A stretch of DNA of 64,000 nt from Sulfurimonas sp. (GTDB taxonomy: Bacteria > Campylobacterota > Campylobacteria > Campylobacterales > Sulfurimonadaceae). Shown in pieces: positions 9,777 through 17,956 of this stretch (positions within the stretch are counted from its first letter, which is position 1; every line of letters starts with the position of its first letter). The position numbers and the translations under genes are program-made. The notes under the pieces are model-generated. The model did not search any database. It saw only the letters and a program-made list of their open reading frames with translations, and was not told the origin of the DNA. The stretch covers positions 1-64,000 of the forward strand of contig NZ_JBFHGL010000007.1 of NCBI RefSeq assembly GCF_041583195.1, given 5' to 3'.

Positions 9777-10205
9777 CTAAACCCTTACTTCCAAGATTGA
9801 AGGATCTTTAGAAGCCTTAGACTCATATCCATCCATCTCAGTCGGTACTAATCTTTCTAAAAATGTGTTATATAAATTACTTACGGTTAAAACCAACTTC
9901 GCGTATTTTTTGTTTATATCTCTAAGGTTTGAAAGTTCTTCTTTTAGTTCACCTAGAGCTTTATGTTGTTCTTCATTCAATAAATTAGGCAGTTCAAGGT
10001 CTGGATTTTTTGTCATTAAAGATGAAATCTCATGATCAATCATCGCTTTTTTTGCTTCAAAACTTTTAATTTTTTCCTCTTTTAGCGATAATCTCTCAAA
10101 CTGAGGATCATGTTTAGCTGCTTTTATATCTTCTATATCCGATTTCGTTATTTCTATAATATCTCTTAAATCAGCTAAAGCACCTTGTAAATGATGAGAC
10201 AACAT
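9777..10205 (-). CDS. flgN: FlgN-type flagellar export chaperone
   Basis: 142 aa, almost entirely charged alpha-helix with coiled-coil character (SLKEEKIKSFEAKKAMIDHE...), no signal peptide. Size, helical character and position between flgM and flgK match the FlgN chaperone for FlgK/FlgL. Sequence motifs in this family are weak, so the call leans on context. Confidence 0.72.
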   Translation of the reverse strand: MLSHHLQGALADLRDIIEITKSDIEDIKAAKHDPQFERLSLKEEKIKSFEAKKAMIDHEISSLMTKNPDLELPNLLNEEQHKALGELKEELSNLRDINKKYAKLVLTVSNLYNTFLERLVPTEMDGYESKASKDPSILEVRV

Positions 10206-10233
10206 CTTAAACCCCTATCAAGTTCTACTTAAT

Positions 10234-10452
10234 TTATATTAACTCGTCCGCTATTTTTTGTGAAAGAGCTTCTAAATTAATTTTATATTGACCAGATTCT
10301 ATTTCACTCTTTATCTGATCTATCTTGCTAGTATCTCCTTGAGAAGATATAGCCTCCGCTTTATGCAAATCCGACTTACTTGAAGACTTTGTAGAATTTG
10401 CATTGTTCATATATGTGCCAGCGACTGCAGCACCCTTTACTTGAGAAATCAT
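10234..10452 (-). CDS. flgM: Anti-sigma-28 factor FlgM
   Basis: 72 aa. It binds FliA (sigma-28) until the hook is complete. The C-terminal half (IDQIKSEIESGQYKINLEALSQKIADELI region) has the FlgM pattern of a short helix, a Gly-x-Tyr turn, then the sigma-binding helix. The disordered Ser/Ala-rich N-terminus is also typical. A candidate sigma-28 box lies at 10502-10507 and a small hairpin (10470-10485) in its leader. Confidence 0.85.
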   Translation of the reverse strand: MISQVKGAAVAGTYMNNANSTKSSSKSDLHKAEAISSQGDTSKIDQIKSEIESGQYKINLEALSQKIADELI

Positions 10453-10469
10453 TATTTATCCTTTTGTCG

Positions 10470-10507
10470 ATACTCCAATGAGTATAATACCTATTGCAAC
10501 TATATCG
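10470..10507 (-). promoter_or_regulatory. Candidate sigma-28 (FliA) promoter and leader hairpin of flgM
   Basis: On the minus strand GTCGATATAG includes CGATAT (10507-10502), matching the -10 reported for FliA promoters in Campylobacterota. The upstream part is AT-rich with no clear -35. Between this box and the flgM ribosome site lies a perfect 6-bp inverted repeat, ATACTC-caat-GAGTAT (10470-10485). The promoter call is from memory of the consensus and is tentative. Confidence 0.4.
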
Positions 10508-10537
10508 ACAATCTATAAAAATTATCAAGTACTTTTT

Positions 10538-10837
10538 TTATCTTTTTTCACTTAAATAGTCAAATAACATTTGACTAAAACCAAATCCACCTGCACTGGC
10601 CTTTGCAAGCTCCTCCCTATACATAGATTTATAAATTTTATCGCCCGGATCTTTTTGAGAACTAAACAGATCTTCTTGATCTTTCATAGCATTATCCATA
10701 AGCATCTTAAGGATGATAGATTCAAATGCATCAGTTTGTTCTCTGATCTTTACTTCATCAGAATTTTTATCTATCTTAGGTACATCTTTTTGTGCCATTA
10801 AAGAGGCATTTAATGTAACTGTATTAGCTCCGTACAT
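10538..10837 (-). CDS. flgJ: Flagellar rod-binding protein, FlgJ N-terminal type
   Basis: 99 aa. It corresponds to the rod-capping domain of FlgJ only (QTDAFESIILKMLMDNAMKD...SMYREELAKASAGGFGFSQMLFDYL). The muramidase domain fused to it in enteric bacteria is absent, as is usual in Campylobacterota. It lies 10 nt after flgI in the flagellar operon and would act in the periplasm as scaffold for rod assembly. A peptidoglycan hydrolase to open the wall must be encoded elsewhere. Confidence 0.87.
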   Translation of the reverse strand: MYGANTVTLNASLMAQKDVPKIDKNSDEVKIREQTDAFESIILKMLMDNAMKDQEDLFSSQKDPGDKIYKSMYREELAKASAGGFGFSQMLFDYLSEKR

Positions 10838-10847
10838 CTTTATCTCC

Positions 10848-11894
10848 TTATATGATCTTTAACTCTGCAGATATAGAACCAGCACTTTTCATCGCTTCTA
10901 AAATAGCGATGATATCTTTAGGGGTAGCCCCCATTTTCTGCAATGAACGTACTAAGTTAGCAACCGTAGTCGTACCTTTTTTAGTATAAAGTTCATTTTC
11001 ATTTAAACCAATCGACATATCACTATCAACACTCATAGAACCCTCAGGAGCATCTACTGTATCCTGCTCTTTTATTTTTATGGTTATATCACCGTGAGTC
11101 ATAATGATCGGTTTAATAGCTATACCTACTCCAGCAATCACAGTTCCAGTTCTCTCATTAATTATGATTTTATTTTTAGTGTTATAGTCCATATCTATAT
11201 CTTGGATCTCAGCCAAGAACTCGATCATAGATTTATTTTCAGGTTTTTTAAGCCTGATAGTTCTAGGATCCATAGCTACTGCTACTTGAGTGTTGTAAAA
11301 ACCGTTAATTGCTTTTTGAACACTAACCGAGTTTTTAAGGTTAGACTCTTTTAAAGACAATGTTGCATATTTTTGGTTATAAAGATCTATGTTGATCTCA
11401 CGTTCAACAAATCCACCACCGTATATAAGTCCTGATGTCGGGTGTGTTTCACCACCTCCGCCTCTTGTATTTCTACCACCGATACTTACAGCACCTTGTG
11501 CTAAACCGTAGATACGTCCGTCTACCCCTTTTAGAGGTGTCATTAAAAGTGTACCGCCTTCTAAGCTTTTCGCATCACCTATTGATGATACTGTAATATC
11601 AAACTTATCACCCTGTTTTGCAAAAGGATTTAAATTTGCAGTTACAACAACTGCCGCAACGTTTTTAGATTTTATATCTATAGGTTTCATATCTATGTTC
11701 ATAGCTTTTAGCATGTTTGCTATTGATTGAAGTGTAAACTTTGAAGTAGTACCGTCACCCGTTTTTTGAAGACCCACAACTAGTGAGTAACCGATAAGAT
11801 GATTCTCCCTTACACCGACTATATTTGCTACATCATTAATTTTCGCAGCATATAAAGTTGATATAAAAAGTAAAAATAATATAAATAATCTCAT
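10848..11894 (-). CDS. flgI: Flagellar P-ring protein FlgI
   Basis: 348 aa from the start chosen here. It forms the periplasmic P-ring around the rod. A Sec signal peptide (MRLFILFLLFISTLYA) is followed by the conserved FlgI body (NHLIGYSLVVGLQKTGDGT, FDITVSSIGDAKSLEGGTLL). I chose the ATG at 11894 because AGGA lies 7 nt ahead and the signal peptide then begins at residue 1. A longer in-frame start at 11930 would fall inside the sigma-54 promoter. First gene of the flagellar block. Confidence 0.94.
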   Translation of the reverse strand: MRLFILFLLFISTLYAAKINDVANIVGVRENHLIGYSLVVGLQKTGDGTTSKFTLQSIANMLKAMNIDMKPIDIKSKNVAAVVVTANLNPFAKQGDKFDITVSSIGDAKSLEGGTLLMTPLKGVDGRIYGLAQGAVSIGGRNTRGGGGETHPTSGLIYGGGFVEREINIDLYNQKYATLSLKESNLKNSVSVQKAINGFYNTQVAVAMDPRTIRLKKPENKSMIEFLAEIQDIDMDYNTKNKIIINERTGTVIAGVGIAIKPIIMTHGDITIKIKEQDTVDAPEGSMSVDSDMSIGLNENELYTKKGTTTVANLVRSLQKMGATPKDIIAILEAMKSAGSISAELKII

Positions 11895-11925
11895 AAACAA
11901 TCCTTGTTCTTCTTGATAAGTATCT

Positions 11926-11941
11926 AGCAAAGATTATTCCA
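11926..11941 (-). promoter_or_regulatory. Sigma-54 promoter of the flgI flagellar block
   Basis: The minus strand reads TGGAATAATCTTTGCT. GG (-24) and GC (-12) are separated by exactly 10 nt, and the GGAA...TTTGCT form is that of Helicobacter/Campylobacter RpoN promoters. It lies about 32 nt ahead of the flgI ATG at 11894, which fits sigma-54 control of rod, ring and hook genes. Confidence 0.72.
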
Positions 11942-12040
11942 TTTTTATCACAAACTATAACTAATATTTAAAAACGCATTTTAAGTTACAGTGAATTTTT
12001 TTTTGGATATCATCTAATAAAATAATTTTATAGGCCCTGT

Positions 12041-12925
12041 ATGATAGACAACGCAACTGTCCTTATAGTAGATGACATGCACTCAAACCGACAAATCTTA
12101 GGCTCTAGTCTTAAGAGTCTTTACAATCTTGTATATGCTTCAAACGGTACAGATGCTCTAAAAATTTTAAGTACAGATAGTTTGCCTGATTTAATTTTAC
12201 TTGATATTGAGATGCCTGATATGGATGGCTTCGAAGTTATGGAAAAATTAAAGCTAGACAACAAAACTAATGATATACCCGTTATTTTCGTTACAGGACA
12301 CGATGATATCAAAAATGAAGAGCGTGCTTTATTAAACGGTGCAGTTGACTATATAACAAAACCTATAAGCCCAATTATAGTAAAAGCGAGAGTTAAAACA
12401 CACCTGACAATCAAATATCAAAGGGATCAGCTTCTACATAGGGCATCACATGATCAACTTACACAAGTATACAATAGACATCATCTTGTTGAAGAGGGTA
12501 AAAAGTTTTTATCGAAAGCTATAAGGCACAATGAGAGTTTTTGCGTAGCGATACTTGACATTGATTTTTTCAAAAGTATCAACGATACGTATGGACACCT
12601 TATAGGCGATGAAGTATTAAAGTCATTAGCAACACTTCTCAAACAAAACATAAGAGCAGAAGATGTTGTAGCAAGATACGGCGGTGAAGAGTTTGTTATC
12701 GTTTTTGATAAATGTAAAATAGAAGACGGTCAATTAAAAGCAGATATTTTAAGAATGCTAATAGCACGTCTTAACCCTAGTGATGTCAAAATTACAGCCA
12801 GCCTTGGTATTACCTGTGTAAAACCAGAACTTCATAATGAATTTGACGATATTTTAAAAGAAGCCGATGAGGCTCTTTACAAAGCAAAAGAGACAGGAAG
12901 AAATAAAGTTATAGTTTATAAATAA
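12041..12925 (+). CDS. Response regulator with diguanylate cyclase output (REC-GGDEF, PleD-like)
   Basis: 294 aa, cytoplasmic. Residues 1-125 form a receiver domain with phospho-acceptor Asp55 (LILLD) and Lys107 (ITKP). About 130-290 is a GGDEF domain with active-site GGEEF at 214-218. An RAED inhibitory I-site sits exactly five residues before it, so it is predicted to be active and product-inhibited, making c-di-GMP when phosphorylated. No cognate kinase is adjacent. It is divergent from flgI, suggesting but not proving a motility link. Its 3' end overlaps the convergent rsmD by 10 nt. Confidence 0.92.
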   Translation: MIDNATVLIVDDMHSNRQILGSSLKSLYNLVYASNGTDALKILSTDSLPDLILLDIEMPDMDGFEVMEKLKLDNKTNDIPVIFVTGHDDIKNEERALLNGAVDYITKPISPIIVKARVKTHLTIKYQRDQLLHRASHDQLTQVYNRHHLVEEGKKFLSKAIRHNESFCVAILDIDFFKSINDTYGHLIGDEVLKSLATLLKQNIRAEDVVARYGGEEFVIVFDKCKIEDGQLKADILRMLIARLNPSDVKITASLGITCVKPELHNEFDDILKEADEALYKAKETGRNKVIVYK

Positions 12926-13509
12926 TAACTAAGTGTTGTATTTCCAAACTTTTTAGATTTTTGCAGCTCATAATTGTTTATATTTTTTGGTAAATCAAGT
13001 CCGCTCATATGCTCAATTATGATTAATTTTACGATCTCTTGCGGAAGATTTGCTATTAAGTCAATTGTTTTATCATATATATCTTCCATACCTTCACGTA
13101 TGCTAAACGGTGGGTCTATAAAGAAATAGGCATCTTCTTTTTTATTTTGCAAAGTTTTAACAATTGAATTTATATTCAAAAAACTGTCTCCTCCATACAC
13201 TTCACACCTGCTCGGATCAGTCAACGAAATATTTTGCTTTAAAATTTTAAGAGCATCACGATCACGCTCCATAAAATAGATTTGCTTTGCTCCGCGACTT
13301 AGCGCTTCAAGACCGACTGAACCGCTTCCGCTGAATACCTCAACAAAATTTGCATCTATAATATCAAACTGTATAGTGTTAAAAAAAGACTCTAAAACTA
13401 TCGCTTTTGAACTTCTTGTAGTCGTTTTTGAAGGTATTGTCAGAGTTTTGCCTTTAAACTCTCCGGCTATTATTTTTTTTGTTATTTTTTTTGATTTATT
13501 ACTTTTCAT
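12916..13509 (-). CDS. rsmD: 16S rRNA (guanine966-N2)-methyltransferase RsmD
   Basis: 197 aa SAM-dependent Rossmann methyltransferase. The N-terminal IIAGEFKGKTL and TTRSSKAIVLESFFN segments are typical of RsmD. Motif I is FVEVFSGSGSVGLEALSRGA, and the catalytic tetrapeptide is DPPF (FFIDPPFS). It modifies 16S rRNA during 30S assembly. Last gene of a five-gene minus operon (15493 to 12916), overlapping the preceding small gene by 11 nt. Confidence 0.9.
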   Translation of the reverse strand: MKSNKSKKITKKIIAGEFKGKTLTIPSKTTTRSSKAIVLESFFNTIQFDIIDANFVEVFSGSGSVGLEALSRGAKQIYFMERDRDALKILKQNISLTDPSRCEVYGGDSFLNINSIVKTLQNKKEDAYFFIDPPFSIREGMEDIYDKTIDLIANLPQEIVKLIIIEHMSGLDLPKNINNYELQKSKKFGNTTLSYYL

Positions 13510-13870
13510 AAAATGCTTTAATTGAATTTATTATGTCTTCTTGATATTTTTTTGTTAAAAATTCTATACGTTTTTGAAGTATCTCAAAGTTCATAGATTC
13601 CTCTTTTTCAAACTCATCAGTTTTTATATCATCTTGGATATCAAGCATTTTATACCTATTTTCCAATGCTAAAATTAGTTGTGACTTTGAAAAAGGTTTT
13701 ACAAGATCAGCTCCAGCTTTTGTACCTATATAAAAACATCTTTGATCATTTAAGCACTCTTCATCTCGAACCAAAATATCACACTGCTTTGTTGAGCTTA
13801 AATATTTTTTCAAAAACATCTCTAAAGACTTTTGTAAAAGAGGTGATTTACACTCTACTGCTACTCTCAA
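13499..13870 (-). CDS. Conserved hypothetical protein upstream of rsmD
   Basis: 123 aa, no signal peptide or membrane segment; acidic middle and a lysine-rich C-terminal helix (RIEFLTKKYQEDIINSIKAFYEK). The N-terminus (MRVAVECKSPLLQKSLEMFLK) and the KPFSKSQLILAL segment look like a degenerate receiver-like fold, but the phospho-acceptor pattern is unclear. It overlaps rsmD and lies 9 nt after the exonuclease gene. I do not recognise the family. Confidence 0.7.
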   Translation of the reverse strand: MRVAVECKSPLLQKSLEMFLKKYLSSTKQCDILVRDEECLNDQRCFYIGTKAGADLVKPFSKSQLILALENRYKMLDIQDDIKTDEFEKEESMNFEILQKRIEFLTKKYQEDIINSIKAFYEK

Positions 13871-13879
13871 TAATATTTC

Positions 13880-14566
13880 CTATAAATAATATTCGATACT
13901 ATAGCGTAAATCTTCATCTAAATCCATAATATTAGACACCATCCATTCCAAATATCCTCTATCTATTATGCTAATTTCTTCTATATATCTGCCAGAGTAT
14001 TTACCAAATTCAAATTTCTGCATTAAAACATTTTTTGTAGAGAGTTCCTCAAGTTGTTCTTTTGGTGCTAGTTCCAAAAGAGACTCATATAGAAGCTTTG
14101 TAACCCTCGAATCACTCAGTGCTTCGTGCGGAGTTATTTTTTCACTCTCATGTTTATACAATTTTAGTTCATATCTTAAATACTGCAGAGAAAATTCTTC
14201 GCTCTCAGGCATAAGGTGTTTAGAACACCTTAGTGTATCTATTATTTTTCCCTGCCATGATAAACTGCTATTAGAACTAAGCATTCCCAGGTCAAAATTT
14301 ACATTGTGTGAGATGATCGTCGTGTCATACAGATTATTTAGTTCTAAAAACTTAAACGTTTCACACTCCTCTAGTGCAGGTTTACCTTTAATCATCTCAT
14401 TTGTAATATGGTTTATGCTTGAAGCTTTAGGCGATATTTTTTTACCTTCGTTAACTAAATCACTCTTTATTATAACCTCATCACCATCAACCGCTATAAG
14501 AGCAATAGACAAAATCTTATCTGATTTTTCAACTCCTGTTGTTTCCGTGTCTAAAAAAATCAGCAT
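13880..14566 (-). CDS. DnaQ-type 3'-5' exonuclease (DEDDh)
   Basis: 228 aa. Exonuclease motifs are visible: ExoI FLDTETTG (4-11), ExoII SHNVNFDLGML, ExoIII HEALSDSRVT with the DEDDh histidine. A C-terminal module (FGKYSGRYIEEISIIDRGYLEWM) resembles the small C-terminal domain in ExoX-like exonucleases. It is either a proofreading-like or a stand-alone repair exonuclease. It is not the full-length polymerase III epsilon of enteric type, since the polymerase-binding tail is replaced by this module. Overlaps the upstream membrane-protein gene by 7 nt. Confidence 0.85.
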   Translation of the reverse strand: MLIFLDTETTGVEKSDKILSIALIAVDGDEVIIKSDLVNEGKKISPKASSINHITNEMIKGKPALEECETFKFLELNNLYDTTIISHNVNFDLGMLSSNSSLSWQGKIIDTLRCSKHLMPESEEFSLQYLRYELKLYKHESEKITPHEALSDSRVTKLLYESLLELAPKEQLEELSTKNVLMQKFEFGKYSGRYIEEISIIDRGYLEWMVSNIMDLDEDLRYSIEYYL

Positions 14567-15081
14567 CTTATGACCTTAATTTTTTTACACTTTGAAATCA
14601 TAATAACAAAAGAGATATATCCGCTAAGTAAAAGAGAGATATATAAAGCATAGATATTAAAAAAATTAAACATTGTTACTATCATACATATAGCTACAAG
14701 CCATATTAAAAGTATTATCCATTTTCTCCAAACTCTTAATAGATCTCCATAACCTATATTCTCTATAATCTCTTGTTGATCACAACTAAGAAGTTTTAAT
14801 TCGTACCCGTGTATACATTTGTTAAAAACATATTTTATACTTCTAAAAAGTACAACTAACAAGATTATTGAAAATACAAAAGAAAAATAAAACTTGAACA
14901 CTTTAAAAAGTGCATTTAAAACATCTTGATCTAAACTTACAAACCCGAGTTTTGCATATGTTAAGAATGTAATTATAGAAGTTATTAGAATTGATATAAC
15001 TATAGAATCCAGACTAAGTTTATAAGCCCACCCTAGCCATAAAAAAAAGTAAAATTTACCCATCTTCATCTTTTTTATCAA
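14560..15081 (-). CDS. Hypothetical inner-membrane protein
   Basis: 173 aa with about four transmembrane helices (near residues 7-40, 60-85, 120-140 and 145-165) and a short cytoplasmic loop (FNKCIHGYELKLLSCDQQEI). I recognise no family. It overlaps the upstream gene by 26 nt and the exonuclease by 7 nt, so it is translated as part of the rsmD operon. Confidence 0.68.
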   Translation of the reverse strand: MIKKMKMGKFYFFLWLGWAYKLSLDSIVISILITSIITFLTYAKLGFVSLDQDVLNALFKVFKFYFSFVFSIILLVVLFRSIKYVFNKCIHGYELKLLSCDQQEIIENIGYGDLLRVWRKWIILLIWLVAICMIVTMFNFFNIYALYISLLLSGYISFVIMISKCKKIKVIRC

Positions 15082-15493
15082 ATGAATTTAACATACCGTT
15101 GTAATGTTCTAGCGTCATAAAGCTTTTTTCAAATCTGTAACGTATGATAAACTCTACAATTTTATCTTTTAGTTCAGGTTCCACGTTTTCACTTTTACCA
15201 AAATAACCCAGCGATATATTTTTACTTTTTACACTTGCTTCTTTATCATACGTAATTGCCAGAACCTGAAGATATTTCCCTTTTTTAATCTCACCTAAAT
15301 TCTCTGCCAACAAAGATGCGCCAGATAAATTTATAGCTTTAAATTCAAAAATATCATCAAATTCTTCTATCTTATTTGAAAACCCTATATCCTCAAATAA
15401 ACTTCTTAACTTAACTAAATTATTTTTTCTAACTTTTTCATAGGAACTTATTTTATTTGTTAAGTCTTTTAATCTGTCTAAGGCTGAACTCAT
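15056..15493 (-). CDS. Hypothetical cytoplasmic protein, first gene of the rsmD operon
   Basis: 145 aa, soluble, rich in charged residues, with a helical N-terminus (LDRLKDLTNKISSYEKVRKN). No recognised motif. It heads the minus operon 15493-12916 and shares a short divergent promoter region with the TonB receptor gene. Confidence 0.65.
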   Translation of the reverse strand: MSSALDRLKDLTNKISSYEKVRKNNLVKLRSLFEDIGFSNKIEEFDDIFEFKAINLSGASLLAENLGEIKKGKYLQVLAITYDKEASVKSKNISLGYFGKSENVEPELKDKIVEFIIRYRFEKSFMTLEHYNGMLNSFDKKDEDG

Positions 15494-15557
15494 TTTATAC
15501 CTAATTTAATATTTATTCATGTACAATATTATCATAAATAGTTTTAGGAGTGTCTGT

Positions 15558-17411
15558 TTGGTAAAAAAATGTAGCTTGTTATTATTTATATTTGCCTCTG
15601 CTTTTGCAAGTGAAAACTTCGATATTGAAGATGACTTTTTACAGAGTTTAGATAGTGCGAGCCAAATAGCCACAGAAAACAAACTAAATATAGACAAAAC
15701 TACATCACTTATAACTACAATAGAGAGTAAGAAACTTCAAAAACTCGGTGTAAAAAACATATACGAAGCTCTTAAATATATTCCAGGGATAGAACTCTCA
15801 AAAGAAGCAAGCGGAGTTAGTTCTGTTATCTTTAGAGGTTCTATTTCAAAGGGTGAAGTTAAGTTTATGGTTGATGGGGTTGAGATCAACAATGCTTATC
15901 GTTCTTCATTTTACTACTATCTAGACTTTCCAATAGAACTTGTCTCACGTATAGAAGTTCTTCGCGGTTCAGGTAGTACTCTGCATGGTTCAGGTGCTAT
16001 AAGCGGTGTTATAAATATAATTACAGAGGCGAGTCAACATACAGGAAACAAAGTATTTCTAAGTACGGGAAGTTACGAATACGGAAAAGGTGGGGCAATA
16101 GTTAATATCTCCGAACCCAGTTTTAAACTATCTGCAGATGCATATTATCAAGAAGACGATAAAGAGATTGATAGTTCCGATCAACGAGCAAAAGACTACT
16201 CTGCAGGTGTAAGTATACAGGCTGAGAATATAAAGTTTAATGCAAGAGTTAAAAAAAATATTCAAGGTAATTCTTATGGACTATTTGGGACAATTGATAC
16301 TTTTAATAATAAGTACGAAAATGAAAACCAGTCACTATTTTCTAATTTAGAATACACAGCATCACTATCTAGAAATAATGATATAAACATTGATATTAAC
16401 TATGCCCAGTATGATCAGCGAATAGAAACTTTTTCACAAGCCATAGCATCAATTGCCGGTTTTAGTGGAGACTTAGTATCTAGTTATAAAGAAGAGTTTT
16501 ACGGTTCTAAATTTGAATTGAGTAACACTTCCATAAAAAACAACACTCTTTTAGTAGGTGCTCAAGCTAAATATAACCATAGTTTAAAAACAGATCTTTG
16601 GGGATATCCTGGTAAATTAAATATCGTAACTCCAAATTTAAAACGTGAACTATACTCTTTTTATGTAAAAGACAACTATCTTCTAAGAGAAGATATAAAT
16701 ATAGATTTAGGTCTTCGTTATGATGATTATTCAGATTTTGGAAATAATATATCTGCTAATTTCGGTGTTGTATACAGACATTCTGACCAAATAAGCGTTA
16801 AATTAAAACATGCTCATGCTTTTCGTGCACCTTCATGGACTGAGTTATATGGTCTAAGCGGTAATAGCACTTTAGATGCTGAAGTGTCTGATAACACTGA
16901 ACTTGGTTTTGTTTATAGAAAAAACACATATACTAGAGTCTCTTTAAATATGTACAATTCTAAATTAAAAGATTATATTGAACAGGGTTTAACGAACCAA
17001 TACTCTCAACACTCTGAATTAAATCTGCGCGGAGTTGAATTTGATCTCTCTTACAACCCTACATATAATTTAGAAATTGATTATTTAGCAAGTTATACAA
17101 ATGCAATAGATAAAGATAAACGAAGTGTTGATGGTATTACAAAGTTTCTAACTACTACATCTCTTATTTATACCACTGAAGGAAACATCATATTTGGTTC
17201 GACTCTAAGATATAAAAATACAAAAAATATGGATAACAACGTCATATTTGATCAATCAGTATCATACAGTTATAAAGAGTTTAACATTCAACTTGTAGGT
17301 AAAAACATTTTTAACTCTAATGTAGTATATTATGATATTAATCATAATAAATATAATCCTATAAAAGATGCTAGAAGAGTTGTACTTCTAACAACATCAT
17401 GGGTATTTTAA
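15558..17411 (+). CDS. TonB-dependent outer-membrane receptor
   Basis: About 617 aa. A Sec signal peptide (KKCSLLLFIFASAFA) is followed by a plug domain (YEALKYIPGIEL, VIFRGS, EVKFMVDGVEIN, RIEVLRGSGSTLHGSGAISG) and a 22-strand-type barrel ending in an aromatic C-terminus (TSWVF). I chose the TTG at 15558 because AGGAG lies 7 nt ahead; the upstream ATG at 15519 has no ribosome site and would put 13 extra residues before the signal. It leads an operon with a YfiR-like and a GGDEF-EAL gene. The ligand is unknown; the barrel most resembles vitamin B12/siderophore receptors. Confidence 0.88.
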   Translation: MVKKCSLLLFIFASAFASENFDIEDDFLQSLDSASQIATENKLNIDKTTSLITTIESKKLQKLGVKNIYEALKYIPGIELSKEASGVSSVIFRGSISKGEVKFMVDGVEINNAYRSSFYYYLDFPIELVSRIEVLRGSGSTLHGSGAISGVINIITEASQHTGNKVFLSTGSYEYGKGGAIVNISEPSFKLSADAYYQEDDKEIDSSDQRAKDYSAGVSIQAENIKFNARVKKNIQGNSYGLFGTIDTFNNKYENENQSLFSNLEYTASLSRNNDINIDINYAQYDQRIETFSQAIASIAGFSGDLVSSYKEEFYGSKFELSNTSIKNNTLLVGAQAKYNHSLKTDLWGYPGKLNIVTPNLKRELYSFYVKDNYLLREDINIDLGLRYDDYSDFGNNISANFGVVYRHSDQISVKLKHAHAFRAPSWTELYGLSGNSTLDAEVSDNTELGFVYRKNTYTRVSLNMYNSKLKDYIEQGLTNQYSQHSELNLRGVEFDLSYNPTYNLEIDYLASYTNAIDKDKRSVDGITKFLTTTSLIYTTEGNIIFGSTLRYKNTKNMDNNVIFDQSVSYSYKEFNIQLVGKNIFNSNVVYYDINHNKYNPIKDARRVVLLTTSWVF

Positions 17412-17956
17412 TGAAATTTATTTTTAGTATCCTATTATTTGCCAGTGTTTTATTTTCCTCAACACTAAATAATTCTATTCTTGAAATTCATGCTACTCTA
17501 ATGCCGAAAATCTTACTGCTTGAAAATAATATTGAGAAAAAAATAAAAAACAATGTTATCAATATTACAATAGCCTACGAAAAAACAAACTATAATGAGA
17601 TGAAGTTTTTCAAACAAGCTATAAATAGAAAATATCCAGAGGGTATATCAGGGTATGAGATCAAAATAAACGTAATAGAGTATGCAAATTTAAAAGAATG
17701 TAGCAATGAAACAAATGCAGTGTACGTATTTCCTTCATCCAAAGAAAATATTGACAATATAGTTCAAAAATACAAATCTTGTCATACAGTAACTTTTGCA
17801 TATGATAAAAACTACTTAAGCAACAACGTAATGTTATCAATCAGCCTTGATAAAAAAGTAAAACCTATAATAAATTTAAAAGCTGTAAAAGACTCTGGTA
17901 TTAGCTTTCGACCTATACTTTTAAGTATCTCAAAGGTATATAAAAATGATAAATAG
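17411..17956 (+). CDS. Exported YfiR-like (DUF4154-type) protein
   Basis: 181 aa with a signal peptide (MKFIFSILLFASVLFSS), hence periplasmic. The body has the YfiR-like pattern: INITIAYE near the start, a central cysteine (ECSNETNAVYVFPSS), a second cysteine (SCHTVTFAYD), and a C-terminal KPIINLKAVKDSGISFRPILLSI. The start is the ATG overlapping the receptor stop codon (TAATG). YfiR proteins repress a partner membrane diguanylate cyclase from the periplasm, and exactly such a protein follows. Family assignment is by pattern and context. Confidence 0.68.
   Translation: MKFIFSILLFASVLFSSTLNNSILEIHATLMPKILLLENNIEKKIKNNVINITIAYEKTNYNEMKFFKQAINRKYPEGISGYEIKINVIEYANLKECSNETNAVYVFPSSKENIDNIVQKYKSCHTVTFAYDKNYLSNNVMLSISLDKKVKPIINLKAVKDSGISFRPILLSISKVYKNDK

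Noticed and set aside
13968-14573. 201-codon plus-strand frame opposite the DnaQ-type exonuclease
   Set aside because: The minus strand holds all three exonuclease motifs; the plus frame is Ser-rich with no family features and no ribosome site.
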